Notes: a model not told the origin generated them from the letters alone. 64,000 nt of DNA from Nitrospinota bacterium (GCA_027619975.1 JAQCGX010000015.1:1-64000); one strand, 5' to 3'. Counted from the first letter of the stretch, positions 46,612 to 59,405 are shown. A program made the numbers and translations.

Positions 46612-47241
46612 TTATTTTAGCTCGGAGAAATTTTTCAAAATCGTTAATCCCAGCTTTTGGCTCTTTTCAGGATGGAATTGAAAGGCATAAATATTCTCGT
46701 GATGAATGCTGGAAACGAACTCGATTCCATATTGAGTTGTCGTGGCGATGTCATCCGTTTGTTGAGGAACAACATAATAGGAATGCACAAAATAAAAATA
46801 GGACTCGTTGGGAATCGACTTAAAGAGAGGGTTATTTTTTTTTATCTGAACTGTGTTCCACCCCATGTGGGGCACTTTGAGGGAGGAACCATTCTCCGAA
46901 TCTGGAATTCTGCCAGCAAATCCCACCACATCTCCAGGAAGAATTTCCAGGCCGGAAACCTGTCCGAATTCTTCGCTTTGGTGGAATAGTAACTGCAATC
47001 CCAGACAGATTCCTAGAAAGGGTTTGCCACTTTGAATTGATTTGTGAACTGCATCGACCAGTTCCAGCTGTTGCAGATTGTCCATGCAATCCTTGTAAGC
47101 CCCTACTCCAGGCAAAACAACAGCCGATGCTGAGAGAATCTCCGATAGTTTCCGGGTCACTACAGCCTTGGCCCCCACGGCTTCAAAAGCTTTTTGAACC
47201 GACCGCAGGTTTCCCATGCCGTAGTCGATAACGGCAATCAC
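46612..47241 (-). CDS. hisH: Imidazole glycerol phosphate synthase, glutaminase subunit
   Basis: 209 residues. The class I glutamine amidotransferase triad is visible: Cys in GICLGLQLLF, and His and Glu in FQFHPEKSQ. The N-terminus IAVIDYGMGNLRSVQKAFE is diagnostic for HisH. It supplies ammonia to HisF in histidine synthesis; hisF is not in this window. The gene starts immediately after the hisB stop codon. Confidence 0.96.
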   Translation of the reverse strand: MIAVIDYGMGNLRSVQKAFEAVGAKAVVTRKLSEILSASAVVLPGVGAYKDCMDNLQQLELVDAVHKSIQSGKPFLGICLGLQLLFHQSEEFGQVSGLEILPGDVVGFAGRIPDSENGSSLKVPHMGWNTVQIKKNNPLFKSIPNESYFYFVHSYYVVPQQTDDIATTTQYGIEFVSSIHHENIYAFQFHPEKSQKLGLTILKNFSELK

Positions 47242-47829
47242 CTACAATTTTCCCTTGGTGGATGGGACCTCGCTGGATCGCGGGTCGAGAGAGCAGGCCT
47301 GGTCCATTGCTCGGGCGAAGGCCTTAAACATGGCTTCGATGATGTGATGCAGATTGGTCCACGAATCGGCATTAAAATGCAGGGTAACGCCACTATTCGC
47401 AGAAAATGCCTGAAAAAACTCCGGCACCAACTCCACGTCAAACTCGCCGATTTTGGACTTTGGCAGGTCGCAATTGAATACGAAAAAAGACCGACCCGAA
47501 ATATCGATGACGCAATGCGCTAACGCTTCATTCAAAGGAAGGGATGCCTGAGCGAAACGGCGGATGCCTTTTTTATCACCCAACGCCTCACGGAATGCCT
47601 GCCCCAGGGTGATTCCCATATCCTCCACCGTATGGTGGAAGTCGATTTCGATATCGCCTTTGGCGCGGACGTGCAGATCAAAATACCCGTGTCGAGCCAG
47701 CTGGGTGAGCATGTGATCGAGAAAGGGGATGGTGGTCTGGATATCGTGCTTTCCAGTTCCATCAATATTGAGTTCGACTTCAATTTCTGTTTCGCCGGTG
47801 ACGCGCCGGACTTTAGAAGTTCTAGCCAT
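47242..47829 (-). CDS. hisB: Imidazoleglycerol-phosphate dehydratase
   Basis: 195 residues, a single-domain dehydratase. The metal-binding motifs DFHHTVEDMGI and DSWTNLHHIIEAMFKAFARA, together with TIPFLDHMLTQLARHG, are diagnostic. It removes water from imidazole glycerol phosphate in histidine synthesis. It overlaps dxs by 8 bases and is followed with no gap by hisH, so histidine and isoprenoid genes share one transcription unit. Confidence 0.96.
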   Translation of the reverse strand: MARTSKVRRVTGETEIEVELNIDGTGKHDIQTTIPFLDHMLTQLARHGYFDLHVRAKGDIEIDFHHTVEDMGITLGQAFREALGDKKGIRRFAQASLPLNEALAHCVIDISGRSFFVFNCDLPKSKIGEFDVELVPEFFQAFSANSGVTLHFNADSWTNLHHIIEAMFKAFARAMDQACSLDPRSSEVPSTKGKL

Positions 47830-49828
47830 TCACTGAGTGCTTGATTTTTAGGTGCTTTTTTTCAGGCTTAATAAAGGCTTTTGTTCCGTTTCCTGACAAC
47901 AGCTTCTTATCCTCGCCACTGATAGCCGATCCCTTGCCCATCTCCCGGTAATGTTCGAGAACGGTTTCATAGACGCCATCCACGTCCAGCTTGAGATCCT
48001 TACGTTGAATGGTGGGAGATCCATGCTCTAAAACAATGTCTGGCATTCCGATGCATTTGACCTGAGTTGCTGTGGAAAATTTTTCTTCGTGCAGAGTTTC
48101 CAGAATCGCGGAACCGAAACCTCCTTTGAGAGCATGTTCCTCAAGGGTTACAAAACAATTGGTGATTCCGGCATATCTACCAACCAGATCTTTATCCACA
48201 GGCTTGGCAAACCGGGCATTGATCACGGCCGCGTTGATCCCGTCTTTTGCAAGCATCCGGGCGACCTCCTCCGCCGTTTCCACCATATGACCGTAGGCAA
48301 AAATAGCGATATCCCCGCCTTCTTTGATCACCTCGCCTTTACCAATTTCCAGCGTTTCGATTTCAGGGTCCAGAGGGACGCCAAGCCCGGCGCCGCGAGG
48401 ATATCTCATAGCGGCCGGCCCGTTGTGACAGATGCACGTTTTGAGCATTCTCCGCATTTCATTTTCATCTTTCGGAGCCATCAGCACCATATTAGGCAAG
48501 GCTCTCAGAAAGGAAATATCGTACAAGCCCTGATGCGTCGCACCATCTTCGCCGACAATCCCCGCCCGGTCCATGGCAAAGGTGACAGGAAGATTCATCA
48601 GACAGATATCATGCACCACCTGATCGTAGGCACGTTGCAGAAAAGTGGAATAAATGGCTACCACTGGCCTGAATCCCTCGATGGACAATGCACCGGCAAA
48701 AGCCACCGCATGTTGTTCCGCCATACCCACATCAAATGTGCGATCAGGAAATTCCTTCTCAAATATACTCATCCCGGTGCCATCGGGCATAGCTGCCGTG
48801 ATACCGATAATTTTTTCATCTTCCCTGGCAAGATCAATCAACGCATCAGCAAATACGTTGGTGTACCCCGGATTGGCTTTCTTTTTATGGAATTGTCCGG
48901 TGGCGATATCGAAAGGTTTGGCGCCATGCCACACATCGGCTTTTTCCTCAGCCAACTCATAACCTTTGCCTTTTCGGGTGACAACGTGCAGAAGAGTGGG
49001 ACCCTTCAAGTCGCGAATCGTCTCAAAGGTTTCTATCAGCGATTCGACATCATGACCGTCCACCGGGCCGACATAACGAAAACCCAGGTCTTCAAACAAT
49101 CTGCCGGGAATAAACAATCCCTTGATCGTTTCATCAATTTTATGCGCGTACCTGGAAATTTCTTTCCCAATTCCAGGAATGGCAAGCAGAAGCTCATCGA
49201 TTTCCGACTTGATTTTGAGCATGACCTGCCCTGTGAGAATCTTGCTCAAGTGGGCAGACATGCCTCCCACATTCTGGGAGATGGACATTTCATTGTCATT
49301 CAGAACAACAATCATGTCGCTCTTCAAATGCCCGGTATGGTTCAAACCCTCAAAAGCCATTCCGGCGGTGAGAGATCCGTCACCGATGACGGCAAGAACT
49401 TTACTTTTTTCATTTTTCAGATCCCGGGCCTTGGCAAAGGCAAGAGCCGCCGAAATTGAGGTCCCGCCATGGCCGCAGTTCCAATGGTCGTGAACACTCT
49501 CTTCCCTTTTTGTAAATCCACACAGGCCATCGTATTTACGCAGGGTATGGAACCGGTCAAGCCTGCCAGTCAGTAATTTATGAACATAGCTCTGGTGCCC
49601 GACATCCCAGATAAATTTATCTTTCGGACTATCAAACACGTAATGCATCGCCAGAGTCAGCTCCACCACTCCAAGGTTGGACGAAAGATGGCCTCCGCTC
49701 TGAGAAATAGTATGTAAAAGGGTATCCCTAATTTCCCTGGCAAGTTGAGGAAAGTCTTTCAATGGGACTTTCTTCAAATCATCAGGGCCCTCTATTTGGC
49801 TCAAAAGCTTGTTCATAAGCTTACCCAA
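47822..49828 (-). CDS. dxs: 1-deoxy-D-xylulose-5-phosphate synthase
   Basis: 668 residues (an ATG four codons in is also possible). The thiamine diphosphate site is marked by GDGSLTAGMAFEGLN and the following LNDNEMSISQNVG. The pyrimidine-binding domain has DVGMAEQHAVAFAGAL, and the C-terminal transketolase-like domain spans about 490-620. It makes deoxyxylulose phosphate for the MEP isoprenoid route. A tail of about 40 residues after the usual end (EDKKLLSGNGTKAFIKPEKK) is unusual and Lys-rich. The gene starts right after the ispA stop codon. Confidence 0.97.
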   Translation of the reverse strand: MGKLMNKLLSQIEGPDDLKKVPLKDFPQLAREIRDTLLHTISQSGGHLSSNLGVVELTLAMHYVFDSPKDKFIWDVGHQSYVHKLLTGRLDRFHTLRKYDGLCGFTKREESVHDHWNCGHGGTSISAALAFAKARDLKNEKSKVLAVIGDGSLTAGMAFEGLNHTGHLKSDMIVVLNDNEMSISQNVGGMSAHLSKILTGQVMLKIKSEIDELLLAIPGIGKEISRYAHKIDETIKGLFIPGRLFEDLGFRYVGPVDGHDVESLIETFETIRDLKGPTLLHVVTRKGKGYELAEEKADVWHGAKPFDIATGQFHKKKANPGYTNVFADALIDLAREDEKIIGITAAMPDGTGMSIFEKEFPDRTFDVGMAEQHAVAFAGALSIEGFRPVVAIYSTFLQRAYDQVVHDICLMNLPVTFAMDRAGIVGEDGATHQGLYDISFLRALPNMVLMAPKDENEMRRMLKTCICHNGPAAMRYPRGAGLGVPLDPEIETLEIGKGEVIKEGGDIAIFAYGHMVETAEEVARMLAKDGINAAVINARFAKPVDKDLVGRYAGITNCFVTLEEHALKGGFGSAILETLHEEKFSTATQVKCIGMPDIVLEHGSPTIQRKDLKLDVDGVYETVLEHYREMGKGSAISGEDKKLLSGNGTKAFIKPEKKHLKIKHSVNG

Positions 49829-50728
49829 TTAAAATGTTCGTTGGACAAAAAACCGGGCGATCTCACGCAGGGGATCAGCTCGACCATCAAATTGTTCCAG
49901 ACAAGCAATACTTTCCTTCACTAATTGATCGGCTTTATTTTTGGACTCCTGCAAACCATAAAGGGCCGGATACGTGGCTTTTTCCTTATCCAGGTCGCTC
50001 CCGACATCTTTTCCTAACATTTCCTGATCTGCAGTTATATCCAAAATATCATCGATAATTTGAAAGGCCAATCCAATATGCGCTCCATACCGAGACAAAT
50101 CCTTCAACTGAGAGGGGCTTGCCCCGCCCAACCTGGCCCCCACGCCAATGCAGGCCTGAATCAAATAGCCCGTCTTGTAAATGTGAATATATTCAAGAGA
50201 TTCCGAGGTTATCGGCTTACCCTCTGACTCCAAATCGACAACCTGTCCACCAATCATCCCCCCCGACCCCAAAGCCTGGGCCATTTCATGAGTGGCTTTC
50301 AAAATTTCCCGTTCCGGCACACCCTCCAGCAAAGCGGTGTTTGTCATCAAAATAAACGCCTGAGTCAACAAGGCGTCCCCTGCAAGAATGGCTATCGCCT
50401 CGCCAAACACTTTATGATTGGTTGGTTTTCCACGGCGAAAATCGTCATTATCCAAGGCAGGCAGATCATCGTGTATCAGGGTGTAGGTGTGGATCAATTC
50501 GGCCGCAACCGCAAAAGGCAGGACAGTCTTCCGGTCTCCCCCAACGGCTTCGGCTGCCGCAATCACCAATATGGGACGCAAACGTTTTCCGCCGGCTTGA
50601 ACGCTGTAATTCATCGCCGAGTGGATACTTTCGGGATAGCTACTTTCCTGGGGCAAAAACTCCTGGATAGCGTCCTCTACGAACCTCTTTCCTTCCGACA
50701 AATATTGAGTTAAATCAAATCCTGTCAA
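49829..50728 (-). CDS. ispA: Short-chain polyprenyl (farnesyl) diphosphate synthase
   Basis: 299 residues. The first Asp-rich motif LIHDDLPALDND and the second FQIIDDILDITAD bind magnesium and diphosphate. GGKRLRPILVIAAAEAVGG and GGMIGGQVVDLESEGK are also typical. It condenses isopentenyl and allylic diphosphates; the product may be farnesyl or geranylgeranyl diphosphate. It is upstream of dxs with zero spacing, so precursor supply and chain building are co-expressed. xseB, often upstream in other bacteria, is absent. Confidence 0.95.
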   Translation of the reverse strand: MTGFDLTQYLSEGKRFVEDAIQEFLPQESSYPESIHSAMNYSVQAGGKRLRPILVIAAAEAVGGDRKTVLPFAVAAELIHTYTLIHDDLPALDNDDFRRGKPTNHKVFGEAIAILAGDALLTQAFILMTNTALLEGVPEREILKATHEMAQALGSGGMIGGQVVDLESEGKPITSESLEYIHIYKTGYLIQACIGVGARLGGASPSQLKDLSRYGAHIGLAFQIIDDILDITADQEMLGKDVGSDLDKEKATYPALYGLQESKNKADQLVKESIACLEQFDGRADPLREIARFFVQRTF

Positions 50729-51401
50729 TTAACTAATAAATTTCTATGAGAATTTTGAGAGTATTTTAATATTTATCCTACTGACGATGGAGCAAATATT
50801 ATCATATATCCAACCACAGTCAACCTTATTCGTCATATCATGAAAATTATAAAAGTTATTATATTTTAGGACTTTAGAGCACTCAGTCTTTCCATTTAAA
50901 GCCCCCTTCGGCCACACCCTGAGGTACTTTCCTGTTGATTGAAACCCCCTCCTAACCGACTCATAATTTAACCCCTAAGCCCTGCAGACCGATGCCTTCT
51001 TCTGTGCGCTACGGATAAATCGGTGTCTCGAAAAATCTACTAGAGCAACGCCGTCAATCAGAAAGTAAAATAATTGCCACATAGATTTTAAAATCCCTAT
51101 AGCGCCCCCTTTACAGGCGAAACTTCAAAGATATTCCGCCTTCCAATATTCCCCACGGGAAAACAGAAAATCTGGCGGTTTTTCAATAAAATTAGATTTT
51201 TACTACGCCTTATTTTTTGCATAAAAGCACACTTTCAAAAATTTATTTCCACAAATTTCCTATTTTATTGTAATATAAGGAGATATGCGAATTATGTCAG
51301 ATCCGAAAATACACATATTCAAATTTCATTGAATAGAAATGTATAATTATAATTAAGCATCGAAGTAGATGCTTAAAATTGCCTTTTTTAAGGATTCCAC
51401 T
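50729..51401. other. Long gap between ispA and nhaD
   Basis: No coding frame is supported. The 50800-51060 part is mixed and contains the inverted pieces ACCGATGCC/ATCGGTGT near 50990-51025. From 51170 to 51400 it is A+T-rich and must hold the nhaD promoter. A structured leader is possible but I recognise no riboswitch class. Confidence 0.5.
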
Positions 51402-52727
51402 ATGGGAAATATGACTGTTACCTGGGCAGGATATATCTGCCTGATCTGCTTTATCCTTGCCTACACCCTGGTTATTTTCGAAGAAAAAATCCACATGCGA
51501 AAATCCAAGCCAGTCGTTTTCACCGGCTGTTTTATGTGGGCCCTGATCGGAATTTATGAAGCCCAGCATGGTGGAGAGGGACACGCCCACGATTATCTTA
51601 AGGAATTGATCGCCGAAATTGGGGAATTGTTTTTCTTTCTCCTTTCGGCCATGACCTATATCAACACGATGGACGAAAGAAACGTGTTCCAGGCCCTGCG
51701 GTCCTGGTTGCTAAGAAAAGGCCTGGGGTTCAAAAAGCTGTTCTGGGCCACCGGTTTGATCACTTTTCTCCTGTCCCCGTTAGCAGATAACCTGACCAGC
51801 GCTCTTCTGATGTCTACCGTCGCTCTGGCAGTCAGCGGCGGAAACGCCAAGTTCATCGTGCCTGCCTTTGTGAATATCATTGTGGCCGCTAATGCGGGCG
51901 GGGCCTGGAGTCCTTTTGGCGATATCACCACCCTGATGGTCTGGACATCGGGAAAAGTCCAAACCATGGAATTCGCTTATCTGATGATACCTGCCGTGAT
52001 CAACTGGATCATTCCAGCGCTCATCATGTACCCCTTTGTGCCCAATGAAAAACCTGAGGGCAACTCGGATGTCGTGCCGTTAAAACCCGGCGCCAGGGTT
52101 GTCATCGGCCTCGGAATCGCCACTGTCGCCACGGCAGTCTCCTTCCACCAGTTCCTGCATCTGCCTCCATTTCTGGGGATGATGTTTGGTTTGGGGGCCT
52201 TGATGCTATTTGGATTTTATCTGAAACGTTGGGGAGACGCGCCTTACCTCAAGGAGCTGGGTATTGAAGACCGCAGGCAAAAACCGCGGTTCGATATTTT
52301 CAAGAGGGTGGAAGTGGTCGAGTTTGACACTCTGCTTTTCTTTTTTGGGGTTCTCACCGCTGTAGGAGCTTTGCAATATATCGGTTATCTGGCATTGGCC
52401 AGCCAAAATTTATATGGAACCCTGGGGCCGACCGCCTCCAATATCATTGTGGGCCTTCTTTCCGCCATCGTCGATAATATCCCGGTCATGTACGCCGTCC
52501 TGAAGATGGACCCGGCCATGGGACTGGACCAATGGCTGTTAATCACCATGACCACGGGTGTAGGAGGAAGCCTGCTTTCCGTCGGTTCCGCCGCCGGAGT
52601 CGCGGTTATGGGTGTCGACCGGGAAAACTATACATTCATGAAACATCTCAAGTGGGCACCGGCGATTGCAGTGGGTTATTTCGCCAGCATTGGCTCCTGG
52701 TGGTTTATCACCACAAGTCTGCGGTAG
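51402..52727 (+). CDS. nhaD: NhaD-type sodium/proton antiporter
   Basis: 441 residues from the ATG at 51402, preceded by AAGGA; the open frame begins 11 codons earlier. About 11-12 membrane helices are present. The family marks are LITFLLSPLADNLTSALLMS, NAGGAWSPFGDITTLMVW and LLSAIVDNIPVMYAVLKM, with Asp in two of them, and GGSLLSVGSAAGVAVMG. It moves sodium or lithium out of the cell in exchange for protons. This suits a marine or alkaline setting. Confidence 0.92.
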   Translation: MGNMTVTWAGYICLICFILAYTLVIFEEKIHMRKSKPVVFTGCFMWALIGIYEAQHGGEGHAHDYLKELIAEIGELFFFLLSAMTYINTMDERNVFQALRSWLLRKGLGFKKLFWATGLITFLLSPLADNLTSALLMSTVALAVSGGNAKFIVPAFVNIIVAANAGGAWSPFGDITTLMVWTSGKVQTMEFAYLMIPAVINWIIPALIMYPFVPNEKPEGNSDVVPLKPGARVVIGLGIATVATAVSFHQFLHLPPFLGMMFGLGALMLFGFYLKRWGDAPYLKELGIEDRRQKPRFDIFKRVEVVEFDTLLFFFGVLTAVGALQYIGYLALASQNLYGTLGPTASNIIVGLLSAIVDNIPVMYAVLKMDPAMGLDQWLLITMTTGVGGSLLSVGSAAGVAVMGVDRENYTFMKHLKWAPAIAVGYFASIGSWWFITTSLR

Positions 52728-52739
52728 TCGTTGGGTTCT

Positions 52740-53531
52740 TCATGAAGACAGGGTTTCTATCGCATTGCCGTAGGGCAAGGCTCGGGCCAGGGTGAACACA
52801 TCAACGCGCCCGGCTCCGGCTCGCTTCAGCACTTTGGCCGCCTCATTGGCGGTCGCACCGGTGGTTAAAACATCATCCACCAGAAGAATGTCCAGTCCTG
52901 CGACCCGTTCGGGCCGGTTAACCTGAAAAGCGCCTTTGATATTTTTCGCCCGTTCGACCCTGGTTTTTTTGGCCTGGGACTCCGTATCCTTCACTCTTAG
53001 TAACAACCCGTTGGCCAGCGGCAAACTCAATGTCCTGGCGACTTCCCTGGCCAGCAAAAAGGATTGATCGAACGTCCTTGCCTTCATTCTTCTGAAATGC
53101 AAAGGAACGGGAGCCACATAAAAGCCTTCCCAGGATTCATCCTTTTTTTCAAAGTAACCGGCAAGAAGAGGAACGATGTCTTTCATAACTCCCGGCTGGT
53201 TGCAAAACTTTAAATGCAGAATCAATTGTTTCAAGACGGAATCATAGGGTCCCAACGACCGGGCCCGGTCAAAGGTATACAAATTTTTCCGGCACAACGC
53301 GCACTCAAAATTCTCTTTGGGAGTCTCGTAGGAAATATCGGCGGGAATACCGCAACCCCTACAAAACGGCGGGTCGATAAACGCGATTTCATTTTCGCAC
53401 AGGCCACATAAAAACTCCCCTCCCCGGTCCCGGCTTTTTTCACAAAAAATACAATTGCGGGGGAACAGTCCTTCCAAAAGGGCCGCAAGCGTCCCTCGTC
53501 CCAATCGTTTAATTTTTTCGAAAATTATCAT
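52740..53531 (-). CDS. ComF-family phosphoribosyltransferase-like protein
   Basis: 263 residues. The N-terminal zinc-finger region (about 20-85) has CIFCEKS, CGLCENE, CRGCGIP and CALCRKN. The phosphoribosyltransferase-like domain (about 100-245) has APVPLHFRRMKARTFDQSFL and the PRPP-type motif ILLVDDVLTTGATANEA. ComF/GntX proteins take part in DNA uptake or carbon use in model species. With a TfoX fragment in the window, competence might be relevant, but that link is weak. It is convergent with nhaD. Confidence 0.9.
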   Translation of the reverse strand: MIIFEKIKRLGRGTLAALLEGLFPRNCIFCEKSRDRGGEFLCGLCENEIAFIDPPFCRGCGIPADISYETPKENFECALCRKNLYTFDRARSLGPYDSVLKQLILHLKFCNQPGVMKDIVPLLAGYFEKKDESWEGFYVAPVPLHFRRMKARTFDQSFLLAREVARTLSLPLANGLLLRVKDTESQAKKTRVERAKNIKGAFQVNRPERVAGLDILLVDDVLTTGATANEAAKVLKRAGAGRVDVFTLARALPYGNAIETLSS

Positions 53532-53667
53532 GTCCCTGACCCTGACGGGGATTACCCATTCTAGATGCCCGAATTATGGGACCTTTTGCTATGTTCATCA
53601 ATAACAAATTATGCTAATGTTTCTGGTTTCAATAAATTAAGACTAAATTTACAAGGCTTGAAAATTC

Positions 53668-54870
53668 ATGAAAAACAATCAGGACATAGTGAAGCTGACT
53701 CAGCAGCATGTCGCCTCCACCTACGGCCGCTATCCCATTGCTCTGGTTCGGGGAAAAGGAACTCAGGTCTGGGACGCCTCAGGAAAACAATACACCGATT
53801 TTGTCTCTGGGATCGCCGTAGACAATTTAGGCCATTGCCACCCTGCGGTGGTTTCTGCCATTCGCAAACAAGCGGGTCAGTTGCTTCACGTATCGAACTT
53901 ATTCCACATCGAATCGCAATCTTTACTGGCCGCAGAATTGACCCGCCTTTCTTTCGCGGATAAAGTATTTTTTTGTAACAGTGGCACCGAAGCCAATGAA
54001 GGGGCCATCAAACTGGCACGCCGGTATTTTTTTGACAAGGGCGACAAAAACCGCCACGAGATTATCACCATGAATAACTCTTTTCATGGACGCACGACCG
54101 GCTCTCTTTCCGCAACGGGACAAAAAAAATTCCATACAGGGTTCGGCCCTCTGTTACCCGGTTTTAAATATGTTGCCTTCAATGATATTCCGGCGGTACA
54201 AAAAGCCCTGTCTTCCAAAACCTGCGCCGTGCTGGTCGAACCGGTTCAGGGAGAAGGGGGCGTCAACATTCCAGACAAAAAGTATCTCAAGGAACTAAGA
54301 AAGTTATCCACGAAAAACGGCTGCTTATTAATTCTGGACGAAGTGCAAACCGCATTCGGGAGAACGGGTCCACTTTTTGCCTATGAGAGATTCGGCATCA
54401 AACCCGACATCATGACGCTTGCGAAAGCTCTGGGCGCGGGTGTCGCCATTGGCGCATTGGCCGCGACCAACCGTGTGATGAAATCTTTCGTCCCTGGAAC
54501 CCATGCCGCCACTTTTGGAGGAAATCCCCTGGCCTGCTCCGCCGCGCTGGCGGCTCTTGAAATTTATACGAAACCGGGTTTTCTGGAAAAAGCGGAACAG
54601 ATCGGAAACTATTTTTTCTCGCGCCTTGAGGAACTGGCAGAAAACTTTTCAATCGTCAAAGAGGCTCGCGGCGTCGGGATGCTATTGGCGTTGGAGCTCA
54701 AGCAACCGGGCGCGAGTATCGTAGAGGATTGCATGCGCCAGGGATATCTGGTCAACTGCATCCAGCAAAATATACTTCGATTCACTCCTCCTTTGATCGT
54801 GACCAAAAAGGAAATCGATGGATTGATCAGTTGCTTGTCCAAAAGTTTGAAAACGGCTGAAGCGGAATAG
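53668..54870 (+). CDS. argD: Acetylornithine aminotransferase
   Basis: 400 residues of the class III PLP transaminases. FCNSGTEANEGAIKLARRYF, the PLP region LILDEVQTAFGRTGP and the catalytic Lys in TLAKALGAGVAIG all match ArgD. It converts N-acetylglutamate semialdehyde to acetylornithine and may also serve succinyldiaminopimelate. It is followed 54 bases later by argF, so they form an arginine pair. Confidence 0.95.
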   Translation: MKNNQDIVKLTQQHVASTYGRYPIALVRGKGTQVWDASGKQYTDFVSGIAVDNLGHCHPAVVSAIRKQAGQLLHVSNLFHIESQSLLAAELTRLSFADKVFFCNSGTEANEGAIKLARRYFFDKGDKNRHEIITMNNSFHGRTTGSLSATGQKKFHTGFGPLLPGFKYVAFNDIPAVQKALSSKTCAVLVEPVQGEGGVNIPDKKYLKELRKLSTKNGCLLILDEVQTAFGRTGPLFAYERFGIKPDIMTLAKALGAGVAIGALAATNRVMKSFVPGTHAATFGGNPLACSAALAALEIYTKPGFLEKAEQIGNYFFSRLEELAENFSIVKEARGVGMLLALELKQPGASIVEDCMRQGYLVNCIQQNILRFTPPLIVTKKEIDGLISCLSKSLKTAEAE

Positions 54871-54924
54871 CTCAGTTAGCCGGAATCAATTTTCTCCACT
54901 AACATGTAACTTATTGGATATCTT

Positions 54925-55836
54925 ATGAAAAAGGATTTGCTTGCAATCAACGACTTCAGCCGTGAGGAAATTTTAAAGCTTCTGGAAAAGTCCGCTCAAT
55001 TAAAACGGTTGCGCATCGACAACGTCCCCTATGAACCCTTGAAGGGAAAATCACTGGGGATGATTTTCAGCAAGCACTCCACCAGGACGCGGATTTCTTT
55101 TGAAGTCGGTATGTTTGAACTGGGAGGCCAGTCCTTGTTTTTAACCACGGATCAACTGCAAATGACCCGCGGCGAAACGGTGGAAGATTCGGCAAAGGTT
55201 CTTTCCAGGTATCTGCATGGGCTTGTTGTAAGAACCTACGACCACGAAGATGTGACCAACCTGGCCAAACACGCCACCATCCCCATAATCAATGGCCTCA
55301 CCGACCTGAATCATCCGGTGCAGATTTTATCCGATCTGTTCACCATTCATGAAAAGCTGGGGGACATCGAAAATATCAAAGTCGCCTATGTAGGCGATGG
55401 AAATAATGTCGTTTATTCCTGGATCGTGGGAGCTTCGGTCATGGGATTTGATCTTGCAGTCGCCAGTCCCAAAAATTTTCAACTCCCATGGCCCAAAGGG
55501 TTGCCCTCCCAGAAAAATATCGAGATCCTGGAAGACCCTATGGAAGCGGTTCGCAATGCGGATGTGATTTATACCGATGTCTGGGTCAGCATGGGCCAGG
55601 AGAACGAAGCGGAAGATAAAATCAAACAATTGCAACCTTATCAGATCAACCAGAAGCTGGTCGATGCCGCCAAAGACGGCGTGCTGGTCATGCACTGCCT
55701 GCCCGCCCATCGCGAAATGGAAATAACCTCGGAAGTCATGGATGGCAGCCATTCCATTGTTTTTGACCAGGCCGAAAATCGTCTCCATATGGAAAAAGCC
55801 ATCCTGGAAACATTGTTAACCCCGCCTCAACAATGA
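54925..55836 (+). CDS. argF: Ornithine carbamoyltransferase
   Basis: 303 residues. The carbamoyl phosphate site SKHSTRTRISFEVG, LNHPVQILSDLFT and HCLPAHREME are the standard family motifs. It makes citrulline from ornithine in arginine synthesis. It is the second gene of argD-argF. The segment VYTDVWVSMGQENEAEDK, read here as IYTDVWVSMGQ, precedes the HCLPAHR motif. Confidence 0.96.
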   Translation: MKKDLLAINDFSREEILKLLEKSAQLKRLRIDNVPYEPLKGKSLGMIFSKHSTRTRISFEVGMFELGGQSLFLTTDQLQMTRGETVEDSAKVLSRYLHGLVVRTYDHEDVTNLAKHATIPIINGLTDLNHPVQILSDLFTIHEKLGDIENIKVAYVGDGNNVVYSWIVGASVMGFDLAVASPKNFQLPWPKGLPSQKNIEILEDPMEAVRNADVIYTDVWVSMGQENEAEDKIKQLQPYQINQKLVDAAKDGVLVMHCLPAHREMEITSEVMDGSHSIVFDQAENRLHMEKAILETLLTPPQQ

Positions 55837-55898
55837 TATGATTCGAACTCAGGAACGTTCAATAAAAATACTTTCCGGGTTCTGACTCCATAAACATT

Positions 55899-58786
<2,888 letters not shown>

Positions 58787-58807
58787 TAATCGATAATTTG
58801 ACATTAG

Positions 58808-58969
58808 CAGGTTGCTGAAAAAGAGAAAAATCCGTCAGCGGGTTAAGTTTTACAGGTTTTTGCTTTTAAGTGGCACAGCCTTTCCAGGCTGTGCTACTGG
58901 TTTTCTTAAATTAACAGGAAACTTGAATTTAACATTTTAAGGTCCCAAAAGTAGTTTTTCAGCAACCTG
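58808..58969. mobile_element. MITE-like element with GTTGCTGAAAAA ends, 162 bp
   Basis: Ends are CAGGTTGCTGAAAAA and TTTTTCAGCAACCTG, a perfect 15-bp inverted pair. TTAG flanks both sides (58804-58807 and 58970-58973). The interior carries a second hairpin (GGCACAGCC/GGCTGTGC). It encodes nothing. Its right edge forms part of the stop codon of the next gene. Its sequence is unrelated to the GGGCATCTC elements. Confidence 0.75.
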
Positions 58970-59335
58970 TTAGATTTCCTTATCTTCTCCGATGATGCCG
59001 CGGATATGGAACTCGTTGACATCGTATCCTGAGCGTTTGGATAAGGCGGACTGCACCACAGCCTTCAAAATTTCCAGTTTTTCCCGGTCCAGCCACTCCA
59101 GCAGATGTTCAAAAATTTTCTCCGGAAAATAAAAGGTCAGGTCCAATTTGGCGCGTTGATATACATAGCGATATCCCGAACGCATGGGGTTGATTTGCTT
59201 GGGGCGGTATTCCACATGCCCTTCCCTTATAAACGCCGCAACCTCATTCCACTCCCCGCCCAGCGCCAGCAAGCCCGAGCGGGTATTGGACAACAGAATA
59301 TTCGGGTCCTGAAGTTCGTAGGTGTAACTGACCAT
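58970..59335 (-). CDS. Small soluble protein of unknown function
   Basis: 121 residues, probably all cytosolic. It has an aromatic-rich middle (MRSGYRYVYQRAKLDLTFYF) and a helical C-terminal region (EKLEILKAVVQSALSKR). No family was recognised. Its stop codon is created at the junction with the GTTGCTGAAAAA element, so its original end may have been changed by that insertion. Confidence 0.45.
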   Translation of the reverse strand: MVSYTYELQDPNILLSNTRSGLLALGGEWNEVAAFIREGHVEYRPKQINPMRSGYRYVYQRAKLDLTFYFPEKIFEHLLEWLDREKLEILKAVVQSALSKRSGYDVNEFHIRGIIGEDKEI

Positions 59336-59405
59336 AGGAAGGTAACCTGTAAATTATTAGGGCAATCCGTATTAGATTGGGATTATTGGCAAAAAGTTCT
59401 TTTAT

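Noticed and set aside
48089-49459. Long plus-strand open frame (456 codons) opposite dxs
   Set aside because: It lies wholly antisense to a well-conserved dxs and its translation has no recognisable domain.
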